Below, piece after piece: positions 1-12,884 of a stretch of 64,000 nt of DNA; the first letter of the stretch is position 1; each line of letters starts with the position of its first letter. Source of the DNA: Lunularia cruciata (Eukaryota > Streptophyta > Marchantiopsida > Lunulariales > Lunulariaceae); the NCBI GenBank assembly GCA_948567375.1, contig OX419756.1, positions 41,890,552 to 41,954,551 of the forward strand. Direction: 5' to 3'. The translations under genes were made by a program, and so were the position numbers. The notes under the pieces are model-generated. The model made no database searches. It was given only the letters and a program-made list of their open reading frames with translations, and had not been told where the DNA came from.

Positions 1-1430
1 GCATACATATGCTGCAATGTGGGTAACTGAATGAAAAACAATGTTCTTTACTCTGGACCTTGCACTTCAAACATCCTAGCGCCAGAATAACCAAGGGCTC
101 CTCCCCAATGCACGGGTGCTTTTGGTAGTGTACAGTGAATCACCTCTTCAGTATAGCTCTTGCTGCACTAGAATAAGGTAAGTACAATCGTAGTGCACTG
201 CACTTCCACTCTCGCGACAGTCAAATCTCCGAGGAGCCTACGACGGCATATCTCAAGAAAGGAAGACAAATATGGTTCTGGTGGGTTGGCGCGCTACGTT
301 AATACTTGAGTTTGATTGCTCAATGAGGACCGCTGGATCTGGAATTTCCAAATCATGTCCTAGCTGGAAGGCTTATGGATGCGTTTGGATCCTATATTTG
401 AGTCTCAGTTATTCCTTCTCTCCTTAGTTTCGTTTTCCAATTCATACCCTTTGGACAAGCACATACAATAGGGTTGTGTTATCTCTTTATCTGCATTATC
501 TTTGTCGTCAACATTTGAATATTGGTAAATTATCCTTAATAGTTTTATTTATGCTGGAATTAATATGGTGAATTCTAACAAGCACCGCTGTTAATCGCAT
601 TGCACATGTGATTATGAATGCTTATGGTATTGGATCATATATTAGAGTTCAAATGAATCATGAAATATTCAGAATACAGATAGTAAGTGTAAAAACTATC
701 TGAAATAATGATATGATAACTTCAAAGATATAAGTAAAGTGGACTAATGATAAGCAATAGACAACATATGCCAGTAACTAGTACAACTGCATTGGGTCAC
801 CTTTAGCCGGTTCACTGCAAATCATCTTAAAAGGATGGTCAATACACAGTGAGGTATATTCATACTAGTGTTAAGTCCCTCACCTACCCCGAGACAATTA
901 TGCATTTACAAGATCGGATTTGTTTGTCTTGTAAATGCATTTGGCACTAGTCAGTACTCTCACTTTAGTTTTCAAAACACTGGCAAGCATCAAGAGTCCT
1001 ATCACCCATATCACCATAATACTTATTTATTTTCTTTAATATTAGGCACTAGCTGGTAGTCTATGGGGAAGAGATTGGACGATCATGACCGTTTGGAGAA
1101 CTTTTAAAGTTTTCCGTGGGATTAGTTTAATATAAGTTTTCCATAATATTAGTTTCTCATGAGTAAAATAATATAGATAATCTCTACAGTTTCCCGTACC
1201 ATACGCACACTGTATGTGCCCTACATTATGCCGCTTTTCGTTTCTTCACTTGAGGGATTACTTGATTTATGGAATAGAGAAAAATTAACTATCTCTTCAC
1301 TTGATTAGATGTTTACTATTAATTTGAACAAAGGCACACTGCTATCAATTCCACAAGGAATAAGTAGAGCAACCCAATGTCAGTTAAAAAGAGTTACACT
1401 ATACATAAGTAAACTATCGTTATTGGTCTT

Positions 1431-1471
<41 letters not shown>

Positions 1472-2090
1472 GTACAATCAAAAGAAATAACGAGATGTTG
1501 GAAATAGATGAATCCAAAAAGATGAACTTAAAAAAGTTAAAATTTGAAAATGAAGTATTTCAATTTCTATCTTATTAATGTCAAAGAAGGAGATAAAGAA
1601 ATCTGGAGAAGAAAAAAGAATAAAACCTCTAACTTATAAGAAATACGCTATGTTGTCATGAGTAAATTGTATCACTTAGGATATTTAGTATTCAGTATGT
1701 TCCTCATTTCTCCATACCTCGACATTTATGGTTTAGAATTTGTATAACACACCAGCCCATGCGTTGCATGTGGACCCAAAGTAACTTCATGATAATATTT
1801 CATTGTACAAGATATAGTCTATGTAGTTGTGGGACTGAAATTGCGTACTGCAACCACATAAAACCACATCATGCATATCACACTATAATGTTCATAATGC
1901 ATCGCTACAGGATAAACAACTCGTTCCAGGAGTGTGCACCCAGCAGCTAACGGCAGACTGGCGAAGGCTTACACATGCTAGCAAGGAAATGTCACACGCG
2001 TCTAGTTACGGTGTTGCTCGATAGTGACATCTCCAGAGTCTTATATCCTGTGCTATGGACACCACCAATCTTTGTCTGGGGTCAAGTGTA
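1..2090. other. Anonymous AT-rich sequence without a supported gene
   Basis: I see no open frame longer than about 100 codons here and no recognisable protein motif, splice structure or RNA gene. The short open frames have no coding-like composition. The stretch contains a (TA)n microsatellite, listed separately. It is probably old, eroded repeat DNA, but I cannot name the source. Confidence 0.5.
1436..1468. repeat. (TA)n microsatellite
   Basis: About 16 uninterrupted TA dinucleotides follow the bases GAGAC and end before CAGGTACAATC. This is a simple slippage repeat, likely to be length-polymorphic. No function is implied. Confidence 0.95.
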
Positions 2091-2375
2091 CATGGATTTG
2101 GCTTCGTACGCACATACTGGACGCTAAAGCTCTCCATCGCAATCGGATGCTTGCTCGAGATCGCATCGAGCGAACGAATAGGAAATTCAAATACACAGTT
2201 CGAGGTGGTTGTTCTCTGGGGTTGTTCTTGTTTAGAATAATTTGCGCGGCAGTGTGCAGATTTTACTCCGAGAAACAAAGGGATGAATTAACACGTTGTC
2301 ACAAGCACAGGGAGTTTTACTTTATCCAGGTATAATGGTGGTAGGACAAAAGCATCTCCACCACAAGAAAGCTCG

Positions 2376-3190
2376 ATGGTTTTCTGGCCTCGTATAGCTG
2401 TTAGAGATCCTTATCCTCTATTTGACAAGCTAGTCCCAATGGTATATATGAAGAGATGCCCAGGTGGCAGCAATGGTCTTGTTGCTCAAGATCAGGTTCT
2501 ATTTGGGATCATGCAAGAGGTAGAGAATAGTGAAGTTCACTTTGTGGAGGTCCTGTTCGGTAGAGGTCAATCTTCACAAAGACTGTATGCAACACAAGGC
2601 AAGTTCACAATGGAAAGATTCTGCAAACACTGCAAATCAAAGTCTCATTTGAGAAGATTTGTTTTAAGAACCAAGATGATATTCAAACAGGTAAACTCAT
2701 TCAACCATACTATATGGAGAAAGATTTTTACTCTGAAAATCATCTATTGATGATGACTCATACTGTTTCATTGAATAACCAAGAGTGAAGAAGAGTGGTT
2801 CATGAATTCAGGGTGCTTTAACCATATGATCCATCAGGTTAGTATTTCAGTTCTAAAGAACCATTATCTGAATTATTGTCAGAGAATACTGGTGATTGTG
2901 TGATGGTACTGAATATATTATTACTCATATAACCATCCTCATCTCCATAGGGCCAAGGGCCAATTTAGTGGTTTAGGAGAAGTCCTTCAACTACCTTCAA
3001 TAACCAAGAACTTAGTTTAGATTGGTCAGATTATTGAGAAGGGTTTTCAGGTTTTATTTAACCAAGATGGTGTGTTTGTATGAGAAACGTGCTATCTCCG
3101 TAGGATGCAAACATGGATAAAAATAAGGAGGATTTTAAATTAGACATCAAGATACACACTGTTACAAATCAGAATGTTATGTTTATTCAT
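2376..3190 (+). pseudogene. Ty1/copia remnant (gag zinc knuckle to pre-integrase)
   Basis: A frame at 2376-2750 ends with a zinc-knuckle-like CKHCKSKSH. From about 2795 the + strand shows broken, frame-shifting similarity to a copia protease and gag-pre-integrase region. It has a residual W-F-M-N-S-G-C segment (usual form WxxDSGAS) near 2800, then LQLPSITKNLV-GQIIEKGFQVLFNQDG around 2975-3080, which is the usual copia segment before the HHCC integrase finger. Stops and frame changes break it many times. Integrase, RT and LTRs were not found nearby, so this is a truncated fossil. Confidence 0.6.
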
Positions 3191-3434
3191 GACTCGATTG
3201 ATTTTCAGATCTTGAGATGTGACATATGTAGTTAGTATATTCATCACTACACAAAATACATTGCTTTCAACATCATACATTATAGAAACAAAACTCATAC
3301 CTAAGTCATACACGAACTATAAAGTGCCACAATTGTCTCCCTAGCTGCGGTTACGTTCCTCTAACTTTAGACAGCCATCTACTCCAAGTATGTGGTATAC
3401 CCTATGGTGGGCAAATATCAAGAGGACGTTGTCA

Positions 3435-6030
3435 TGGGGAAAATAGCCCACGCATACCCTTGAGGCTTTTGGTGTGAATTTTTTTTCCTTTCTTCTTGTT
3501 GTAATGAACTTGGATTTTACATCAATATGTCTTAGGAAGTTTTTTATGCTACCTTGTTGTGGGAGATATTTTTGTTATTGTATTATATTGTACATATTAT
3601 TGTAAAGCCCGGAAATATTTTGTGGTGCTAGAAGCTCAAGGGTTCTTTTAATGTTACGTGAGCCAGCCGGGAATTAATTTTGGGTTACAAGAGCTCAAGA
3701 CTTTGTTTTATGTTATTGGGATGAAGAGTGTTACATTTTAGTGGCGGAGCAAAAAGAGTTTTTTAGTTTTGGAAATGCTTTGGAAGGCCTTTGGAGATGA
3801 GCTTTTGTCAGTTGAGCGTTTTTGGGAAGGAATGTGAAGCAGTTAGGAGAGAACAAGAACAAGAAGCTTTTGGAAGAGTGTGTGAGGCTTTAGAGAGTGA
3901 ATGTGAAGCTTTGGGAAGAATTGCAGTGATGCTTCGAGAGAGAATGTGAAGTTGTTTGGGGAGAATGTGAGCTAAGTTGTTTTTGAGAAGAATTGCTTCG
4001 AGTGAAATGCTGGCTGTGAAGGACGAGTGCTATGCTTTTTGAGAGGTCTGAAGGTTGTGAAGAATGAGTAGGGGTTTAGGAATTGACAGGACTTTGGGAT
4101 AAGAATAGAGCTGGAGAGCGGAAGAATGACAAAGAAGTTATACTTTTGGGAGAATGTGAAGCTGTAATTTGGAGAGAACATGAATGTGAGAAGCTTTTGG
4201 GAGAGAATGTAAAGACCTGTTAGGCCTTTTGAGAGAATGCGGTGCTTTCGAGAGAGAATGTGAAGGGTTTAGTGAGATGCTTTGCAGGAATTAGGGGTTG
4301 ATGAATGGACAGTGAAGAAAAAGAATACCTTTGAAGGAGCTTGCAGGAAGGGAGGATGAACAGGAGTAAGGGTGAGTGGAAAAGTTTTGCAGGAGCTCTG
4401 CCTCCAGGGATGAATTTACAAAGCACTGAAGAGAGAGATGAATCATCAAAGGCTTCTGCGTCCAGAGAGTGCGACCTCAAAGGTTTGCAGGAAGAAGATA
4501 AATCTTTTGGATACTTCCGTAGGAGTGATGCATTGAGAGAATTGGCAGGACTGTGAAGCATCAAGAGAATTGTGTGTAGGACTATGAAGCATGGAGAGAG
4601 TTGACAGGGCAGTGATGCATCGAAGGGAAGTTTTTGCTGGGCAGAAGGACTTTAGGGGTTTGGAAGGACATTGATTCTTGAAGGAGGAACTGAGAAAAAC
4701 AAGAGCAAAGGATCAAAAAGTCAGAGAGTTTGGATAGAAGGAGAGGTCACAAAGGAAGGATTTGAGTGAACAGAGATCCCTTGATAGGAGGAGATGTCAT
4801 GAAGGAAGATTGGGAAAAGAGAGATTCCTTGATACGAGGAGATGTCAAGAAGGAAGATTGGGAAAAGAGAGATTCCTTGACAGGGGGAGATGTCACGAAG
4901 GAAGATTGGGAAAAGAGAGAATCCTTGGCAGGAGGAAAGGTCACAAAGGAAGGATTTGAGTGAAGAGAGAAGTTTGGACAGGAAGGGTTTCAAAAAGTAA
5001 AAGAACAGGTCGGGAGTGGAAGGTCGGGATTTGATAGGGCATGCGTTAGGACAAAATATCAAAGAGAAAAGGATTTGGGCTTCGGAGGAGGACAGAGGAG
5101 AGAATTAGGAACGAGTGAGAGGAGAGACTTTTGAAGGAGAGTCCTCGAACAAAATCAGGAATGAGTGAGAAGTGCGAAAGGACGGTGAGGAAGACTTTTG
5201 GAAGAGAGTCCTAGCTATGCAGGATTTTTGAGTCTTGATAGAGGGAAGGCATAAGTGAAGTCAAAATAGAAGGTGTTAGGAAGTGACTGCAGAGGAGATT
5301 TTTTAGAGGAAGGAGATTGAGACAGGACAGAAGGAAGAAGTCACGAATGAGAACCTGCCAATCAGAGAAAGAACCTGGAGAAGATCTCAAATGGAGTCAT
5401 GACAAAATGGAGGTTGAAGAATTGTAAGGGTAATTTAGAACTTGCTTAGTTCACTTCCTTCATTTACATGCTTGGAAGTTGAAGACCTTAGGTGGTCACT
5501 ATATTTTCTGAAGCTGCTTGGGTTTTCTCTGAAAATTATATACTTCCAAGGCTTGGAATTATGATGGATATATACTTCCTTGATGAGTGTGAATATTTAG
5601 TACATGAATAGTGCCAAGGAAAGGACTCCATTTGCAGAGCTCTCAGCCCACCCGCATAGTCAGGTCCTATCACTGACCTGGTTACAATTATCTGAACTTG
5701 GCCGTAGGACTACGACTCGTTAGAGAAAATACATCACAGCCCATTAAACACAAATTTTATATGAACAGAACTTTAACATTAGCAATGAAGCTTGAGGATT
5801 AAGATTGACTCAACAAAGCCCAACTCAAGAAGCCATTAAAGAGGAGCCTACGTTCAGAAGCATCGGTAGCAAGCTACTCCAGCAAGAAGGATTGCCATCC
5901 AGGCAAGAGTAGAGACAGGGTCTGATTACAAAAGGCTTGAACTATTGACAAGTCAAGCAGTCTGAGCGCAAGCAGCCAGGTGCCTGGCACACTCCCAAAA
6001 CCAAACAAACCCCGCAACAATGGGTACTAT
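3435..6030 (+). repeat. Purine-rich dispersed repeat, copy 1
   Basis: This block aligns by eye with 22,258-25,890 in the same orientation. Both begin with AAATAGCCCA/AAATAACCCA and TACCCTTGAGG. They share ATATGTCTTAGGA, GGGTTACA-AGCTCAAG and TTTTATGTTATTGG-TGAAGAGT, and end near CAGCCAGGTGCC(T/C)GGC. Between about 3,770 and 5,400 the + strand is overwhelmingly A and G and is built from short degenerate repeats of GAGAGAATGTGAAG type, then a 48-bp tandem array. The open frames inside are composition artefacts. The two blocks may be remnants of long LTRs around the old Ty3 element, but I could not define LTR ends. Confidence 0.6.
4727..4966. repeat. 48-bp tandem repeat, about 5 units
   Basis: Units with a 48-bp period start at about 4727, 4775, 4823, 4871 and 4919. 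The core is GATTCCTTGATAGGAGGAG followed by ATGTCA-GAAGGAAGATTGGG. The central three units are nearly identical, and the flanking ones are more diverged. Because 48 is divisible by three, the array stays open in several frames on both strands as a 16-residue repeat. That explains the apparent small proteins here, and I do not call a gene. Confidence 0.9.
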
Positions 6031-6900
6031 TGAGCCGCATCATTACCGCGCTTGTCTACAATCTATACCAGATGAAGAGTGAGCTAGCTATAGGTCAAGT
6101 ACATCTAGGACATAACCATTATCCTTGAGGAACCACCATGTGGGAATGAGTCAAACATGCCATATGTCATCCTCTTTAAAAACTATCACACATTAGCATA
6201 GTAGCAGCTCAACCAAAAGAGCCGCATAACAGACATTGCAAGCCTGCACGTACAAGTGCCAAGCTTGGGTCCATAGTGCCATTAATGTTTGGGAGGTGAC
6301 ATGGGGCACAATTACACTCATGATCCTTCCAAAAAACATCATATTACATCCTTCCAACATGAGGACTCCGGAAGGTAAAACTTTGTGCACTCTCAAGATG
6401 GTGTGGATTGTAGGGTTGATATCAAGTATCATTGGTGCTATATGATATAGGTATACATAGTTATGTGGATGAAATTGAAGGGTCAAGGGTCTATAACCTC
6501 CTCCTTGAATAGTAGCATAACATAAGGGATCCCTATGCTAAGAAATTGCCAAGTTCTCAAAGGCCATTGGTATCACTCTCCAAAAGTTCTTTGCATGTTG
6601 AGAACATGTGCTCACCCATTGTTTGGATAATCCAAGTCCAAAACTATAGTAGCATCTTGAAAAATGGTTGTAGGTAAATTTGGATCTTGTCCTTAAAGTA
6701 GAAATGAAGGAAAGAATGATGCTAAGGAGGCTTGGTGGCTGAACCGATAACCCATGGCCAATCAAGGTGACTAAAGATCCAAATCTCCCAAGTAGCCTCT
6801 CTACAAAACTTTACTTATAAAATCCTCTCTTCACTGTTTGATCCACTCTCTCTGCTAAGATCTACCTGAAGGTGATATTGGGAGGTAGTATAATGATCAA
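6031..6900. other. No supported gene; left flank of a decayed Ty3 element
   Basis: No protein motif is recognisable in this stretch. It probably holds the eroded 3' end (LTR side) of the - strand Ty3 element whose integrase begins at about 6,901, but I could not match it to a second LTR. Confidence 0.3.
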
Positions 6901-9900
6901 TTAAGGCCTTGTCACATAACATTTGGAACTCCCCCAAGAACTTTGTAGCCTTATCAGTATCCTTTGGACCCTATAAAGCCAAAGAAGTCTCTTTGGGACC
7001 CTTTGGAACAAAAACTCAGCTAGTGTACAAAAATGACTAAGAACTTGATCCAAAAATGAGTAAGCCATCCCTTCATTGGACTTGTCAAGAGGTGCCACCA
7101 ACTCAATCCACTTGGAGAAGTGCTGCACTATCACCAAAACATATCAATGATGTCTCATTGTAATGATAATATCTAACAAAATCCAAACTCTAATGGTAAC
7201 CCAATCTCATGATAGGTAATGGGTGTAATAGTAGCATGGTAGCATTAAGTGATGCTCTAACTTGGTCACAAACCACATATTTGGCAAGAAATTATTGTAT
7301 ATTGGTTTGCATACCATGCCACCAATTGATTTTTGTGTCACCAATGACTTTTGGGTAAGCTATATGTATGCTTTACTCCAAAATGTACTAGCTCCTTAGG
7401 AGCATGATGGACCAACTATGGTCATTGAGATGGAAGTGATACTACTCATATTCTACCATCCTCCCATAGACAAACAAGGCATCTACCCTCCAATCTAAAC
7501 TGCTTGGCTTGTTGAAGAACATGGTCTCTCTCCTTGGCACCAATTGCACCACACATAACACCAATGCAAAGATAATCCATCACTAAGACATCATCATGAA
7601 TATCTTGCTTGCTGAATGGTACCAATATTTCCACTCTTTGGATATAGGACATCAATAACTCCTCTTGTTTGCATTGAGAGAGATACCACCAAAGCCTCCA
7701 AAAATATACATAAAAAGGTAGATGTGTGCCACCATGGCACCATCTCCTCATCTATCTCACCATGCCAATGTACTTTGGTTTGATCTTGCTAGCTGGGACA
7801 TGGATTTCTACTCAATCCATGTGCATCAAAGTTCACCACTTCAAGTCTATGAATAATTATGAAATCATACTCTTGTAAAATTAGAGCACATTGTGCAAGC
7901 TTTCTTGAAAGCTTGTGAGACTCCATTAACCACTTTAGCTGTTAATGATCAATGATGAGAGTGAAAGGGTTAGCAAATAAGTAACATCAGAAATATGCTC
8001 TTGCCCATATTACTACCAAATACTTTCCCTCATATAACTATACTTCACTTCCATTGAATTGTTGGAACAACTAGCATAGGCCACCATAAACTCCTTCCTT
8101 TCACCATCATGTTGGGTGAACATTACTCCAAGCTCCAACATACTTTAATCAATGTGACCCGGAATGGTCATCCTTTGATTAGTCTCCTAAGAATAAGTGT
8201 AGATGTCAACCTCTCCTTAAGCTCTATAAAAGCTTGCTCTTGCTTATCTTCCCAACATTACTCCTATGTTAGCTTGGTCAACTTCTTCAAGGACTTTGCA
8301 ATGGCACTAAATCCTCTAGCATATTAGCAATAGAAGTTTGCCAATCCAAGGAATACTCACACTCTACTCCCATCCATAGGCTGAGGAATATGTGCAATAG
8401 CCTCCACCTTGATTTTCCAAATACCAAGTTCTCCAAGGTAGGTAGCGTGACCTAATTACTATATCTACTTGTGGAAGAATCTAGACTTCAAAGGATTTAA
8501 TTTGAGTCTATGAGATCTCAATCTCTCAAACATCTCCAATAAATGTTTCTCATGCTCCTCCACAATAGTATTATAGACCAAAATGTCATCAATATAGCAC
8601 CAAGAAAAATCCAATCCTACTCGGATATTTTCCATGATTCTCTAGAACTTGGCAAGAGTATTCTTAACCCAAAAAGGAAGAACTTCCATTGATGTAATAC
8701 ATCTTGATCACAAGGATCAATAGCCCAAAATACTGTCTTGGACTTGTCATTCTCCTTGATCAACAATTGATGATATCCTTCTCAAATATCCAAATTATTG
8801 AAGACCTTTGCATGCACAATTGAATCAATATAGCACCAAGCAAAATCCAATCCTACTAGGATCTTATCTAAGATTCTCTAGAACTTAGTAAGAGTTTTTT
8901 TAACCCAAATAGTAAGAAGCTCCACTCATGTAATACATCTTTACCATGAGGATTAATAGCCCAAAATGCTATCTTGGACTTATCTTCCTCCTTGATTTAT
9001 CTTCTTCCTTGATGGGTCTAAAATGCCATGAGGTATAAGATTTCTCCACCAACAAGCACATCATATGACTCTATTATTTTTGTAAGGGCTTGAGCTCTCA
9101 CCATAGAGCTATCAATCAGATGATTGGGCTGAATTTGGACAATGAACTATTCACATGTGATTTACTATGTAGAACCACCCTAGAGATATTTGGATCTGAA
9201 ATGGAAACCTCTCCACATTGGTCTTCTATAGCTCTAGAAGACCAACAATTGCAGCCGTCTCCAACATAAGGGGTTGTGCACTAGAGTCTAATAAGACCCT
9301 TTGTGTGTATAGACCTTCCCTAAAGGTCCTACCTAATGGAAAATACACCTCTAGTTATCCAATAGGACAACTCCAAGTGTAAATCAAGCTCACTCAATGG
9401 TAGGTCTGGTTGGTAACTCCTTCAATCTAATTGCTATTGCCTGCCATAAACCATTGAATGCTAAATGGATCCCATGCTCCTCAACCAAGTCAGCTCCACT
9501 CTCAATCACCTCTACTCTAGAAGTAAGAACCACATCATCTTTGCTCTCACAAAGTGTGGTAGCCAACCAAAAGACTTCATCAACTCCCAATGTAAACATG
9601 TCATGGGTTGAGAACAAAGAGAAATGCATAATCAACTAAGCCACTCTCAACATTGTGCTAGACTCAATTTGTGTAGTAGTAGGTGGTTGACTAACATCTA
9701 GGAGCCATGGATTTTGTCTATAGAGAATGTGAAAGACTAGGGGAGTCTGACCTATCTACTAGCCTCCTCTCTAAGAGTCCAACTCCATTGATGCTCCTCG
9801 AGGCTTTGGAGCACATACTACACTCCTAGTCACTATGGTAGATACATCCAACTATGCTACTCCACACATAAAGTGCAAGATGTCTCTATAATTAGCATAA

Positions 9901-11352
9901 GAGGTGGAAATCTCATCACCCAAATTTGGTCTCCTATGAGCTATATCCATGCTAGCCAATCTTTGCAACAATTTCTTTATTTGAGTAACCATGGTTGTAT
10001 CAAAGGCAAGAGCAAGTACTACATTCCTACAAGGTGTGGATCCTCTACCACCAACTCTACCACCTCATCATACATGACTTGGAGCTCTATGCATACAATC
10101 AAAAAAAATTGAAATCAAGCTACCACTTGCCATAGCAGTCCTATCACTTTGTAACTCTAGGTGAAGGTCAAAGCATTGGTCACTAGTGTGACCAAATCTA
10201 TGGCAATGTCACATTGTCTTTATGTTGGTTGAGATACACTAGAGGTATCATGTCCACTACCTTGAATACACTCTCTCTTGTGGTGAGGTCCACCACAAGT
10301 CTAACAAGCAAAATCATCACTCATTGGCTATTGTTGACTTGAAAATGAATGTAAGGATCTAACTACACTAGGCCTTCCATTTGATTCATAGGATTTGGGT
10401 TGTCCATTATGTCCATAGAAGCTAGCATGGCGTGGTGCACTCTGCTACATTCTAGAAGAAGTAATAGTTGTGGATGAAGCCTCCGTAATAAATCTAGATG
10501 TTATTGCTCTCTCCTCCACCATGTTGAGTTCAATATGCTCAGCCAAACTTAAAACCATTGTCATAGTACATGTAACAATGTAACATCATATAATCTGTTG
10601 CAACTCTTTGTTCAAGATCCCATATCCAATTTGGAATGCATGGGCCTTAGTAACTCCTTGAGTGAATTGATCAGCCATCTCATGCTAGTGTATGCCTTGC
10701 ATAGGCTCTTTGTAGCCCTCTATTGGAATTCATATGAGCTCCTCAACTTGGTAGTCCGCATTCCTTGGTACTTCTACCTCAAGCATTAGAAAAAATCCAC
10801 CATGGAGTCAAACCCAATATTGCACCACCTCTTGTAATAGTACTCCTACTCATAGTAGCACCATCTCTAATTTGTGCAACTCCACTAGATCCACTAATGC
10901 TTCTAAAACTAAAACTCATGGGTATTTCCAATCTATCTCTAGCAATAGAGCCTGAAGTGATGGAGATGTAATTTGGAGATCAATATTGTCTCCATAGCTC
11001 AATCTCCTCCAAGTGGACTCTCTTGAACTCATGATAGTCATCCATTGGTGGACCATCCAAGTATTGAGACAACTCTTTCTATTCCATGAAGGGTTTGAAC
11101 AAAGTTGAGTTCTATATTTATTGCAGATCACACCAACTATCTAACTCTTGGATGAAGTTATCTAATTCAATGATACCCATTATACCAAAATAGTGCTTGG
11201 GGGCTTTGGAGGCACTATAAATCTTATCCATATCCTATAACAATAGTGCTTACACACCAAGTGCATTCTCAACTTCATCAACTCATGTATCAAACTCCAA
11301 ATCAAAGTCAATCTCCACCCTCATTGGGACTTGAGATATAAGCTAATACCAT
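6901..11352 (-). mobile_element. Decayed Ty3/gypsy element (gag-pol remnants)
   Basis: Reading the - strand from right to left gives a Ty3 order. A possible primer site TGGTATTAGCT lies at 11,351-11,341. A CCHC-like segment (HRFGHTSDQC) is near 10,210-10,170. An RT catalytic segment CYIDDILVYN is near 8,600, followed by DGSRVRVFLGLANFY, typical of the RT/RNase H junction. The integrase linker (KQFRLEGRCLV-LWEDGRI) is at about 7,510-7,446. The integrase core begins VQHFSKWIELVAPLDKS at 7,131-7,080. Many stops and frameshifts separate these pieces, so it cannot encode an active polyprotein. The retained motifs differ from the chromodomain family elsewhere in the window, so this is a separate lineage. 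Confidence 0.75.
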
Positions 11353-12880
11353 GTGTCACTCTATTACTTATAGTAGTGTTATCTCCTCTAGAATCCCCAA
11401 AGACCTTTTTGTGACAATGTAACTCAAACTACAACCGTAACTACCACAAGTACACCTCTAAGGATCACCACCAAGTGCCACCACCAACTAATATTGCTCT
11501 AATTACAATAACTATATTAGGAGAAATGATGATCTATAACCTATCATCACAACATGCACTCTCATGGTCTGTAATTCATCATTTCTTATCTTTCTAGAGA
11601 GAAACAAAAGTAGTTTGATTGGTCATCACTTTAGTCTCACTACCAAAGCACCAAAGCTCACCATAGCACACCAAAGCACTAATGCTCTAAAGTCAAGGCA
11701 TCTCACACAAACATGGTACACAGACAAGAAGCAAAGAATAAAGTGCATCCAATCACAAAAAGTGTAAACAAAAATTCTCCATCTCATAAATAAACATTGG
11801 ATTAACTTTAGCACCATTTTGCATTTGATATAATAGAAGTGTCAACCTACTTCATGAGGTACCAAGATCACCAAGAATAGATCAAATTGTCTCTCTTGGC
11901 CAAAGTTGTGTATAGATATCAATCAAACAATCATTCAAACAACAAGTGAAGGTGGACCAATTGGCTAGGGGACCAGTCTAGGAACCAGAGATATGGGATT
12001 CAAACTCTATTGTGCATAATCTAGAAGGGTGGGCAGATTTTGCCAAATGGTGACCAAAAACTCATCTAAACTAGCTAGCCTCACTCCAACAAGCTAGCTT
12101 GTTGGTCTCTCTAGGTCTTTGAAGTCTCTAAATGCCCAAATGAAGCCTATTTTTCTTGCTAATTCAAACCCTCTCCAAATCTCACAAACCTTCTCCAAAT
12201 TTGGCCATGCTTTACCAAAATCTTGCCAACTTGAGAAATAGCTAAGGTATTTTAGGTGACCTCCAACTCTAAGCAACCTCCACCAATCTCACATACCTTC
12301 TTTATAGTTGGCTGACCATCAAATCCTTTGTTAACTCTCAACTTGAGCCAAATTAGAAGCATGAGGATCTCCAATTCACTAACTTGAGGGGACGAGTTTA
12401 CAACTCCACCTTCAATTTTGCACTTTGAGGTCAATTTGTATCAAGTTGACCTTGATTTCACCTCCTAGGCTCAAATCAAATATTCATTGTCTCAAATTGA
12501 CTCTATTTTCAAAAATTTGGCAAGCATTACCATACATCAAACACCATATGCCCCATTTCCAAATCTTTATCAAATTGCATAGAGCTTCTACACACAATCA
12601 CTCTCAAAGAAATCTAAACCATGATCAAAGTACCAACAATCAACTAGGCTTGGATATTACCAACACCTTCAATTCTTGCATCCGATTTCCCCTTGACTCT
12701 CACTTCATTGATGTAATTAGCTCGGTCTTCTACTCAAATTACACTCAAACTCAATCCTTCACTCAAAAGAGTACCAACAATTGAGCATTGATTACAATCA
12801 AGACACACCCACTCTAGGTAAGAGAATCCAAGTGACTATTGTCGGCCTCTATCTACCATAGCCAAGAACTTGAAGGCTCA
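11353..12880 (-). repeat. Candidate 5' LTR region of the decayed - strand Ty3 element
   Basis: This non-coding stretch lies directly upstream of the possible primer site of the - strand element and ends where the old + strand pol starts. Its position suggests a long LTR, possibly with other sequence. I found no matching copy left of 6,900, so the call rests on position only. Small open frames here have no recognisable motif. Confidence 0.3.
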
Positions 12881-12884
12881 ACAT

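Noticed and set aside
2006-2335. Overlapping frames of 90-103 codons on both strands
   Set aside because: No recognisable domain. They overlap one another on both strands in a region of eroded repeats, so chance is more likely.
3972-5062. Open frames on both strands encoding 16-residue repeats and Phe/Ser-rich peptides
   Set aside because: Explained by the 48-bp array and the A/G-only composition, and open in several frames at once.
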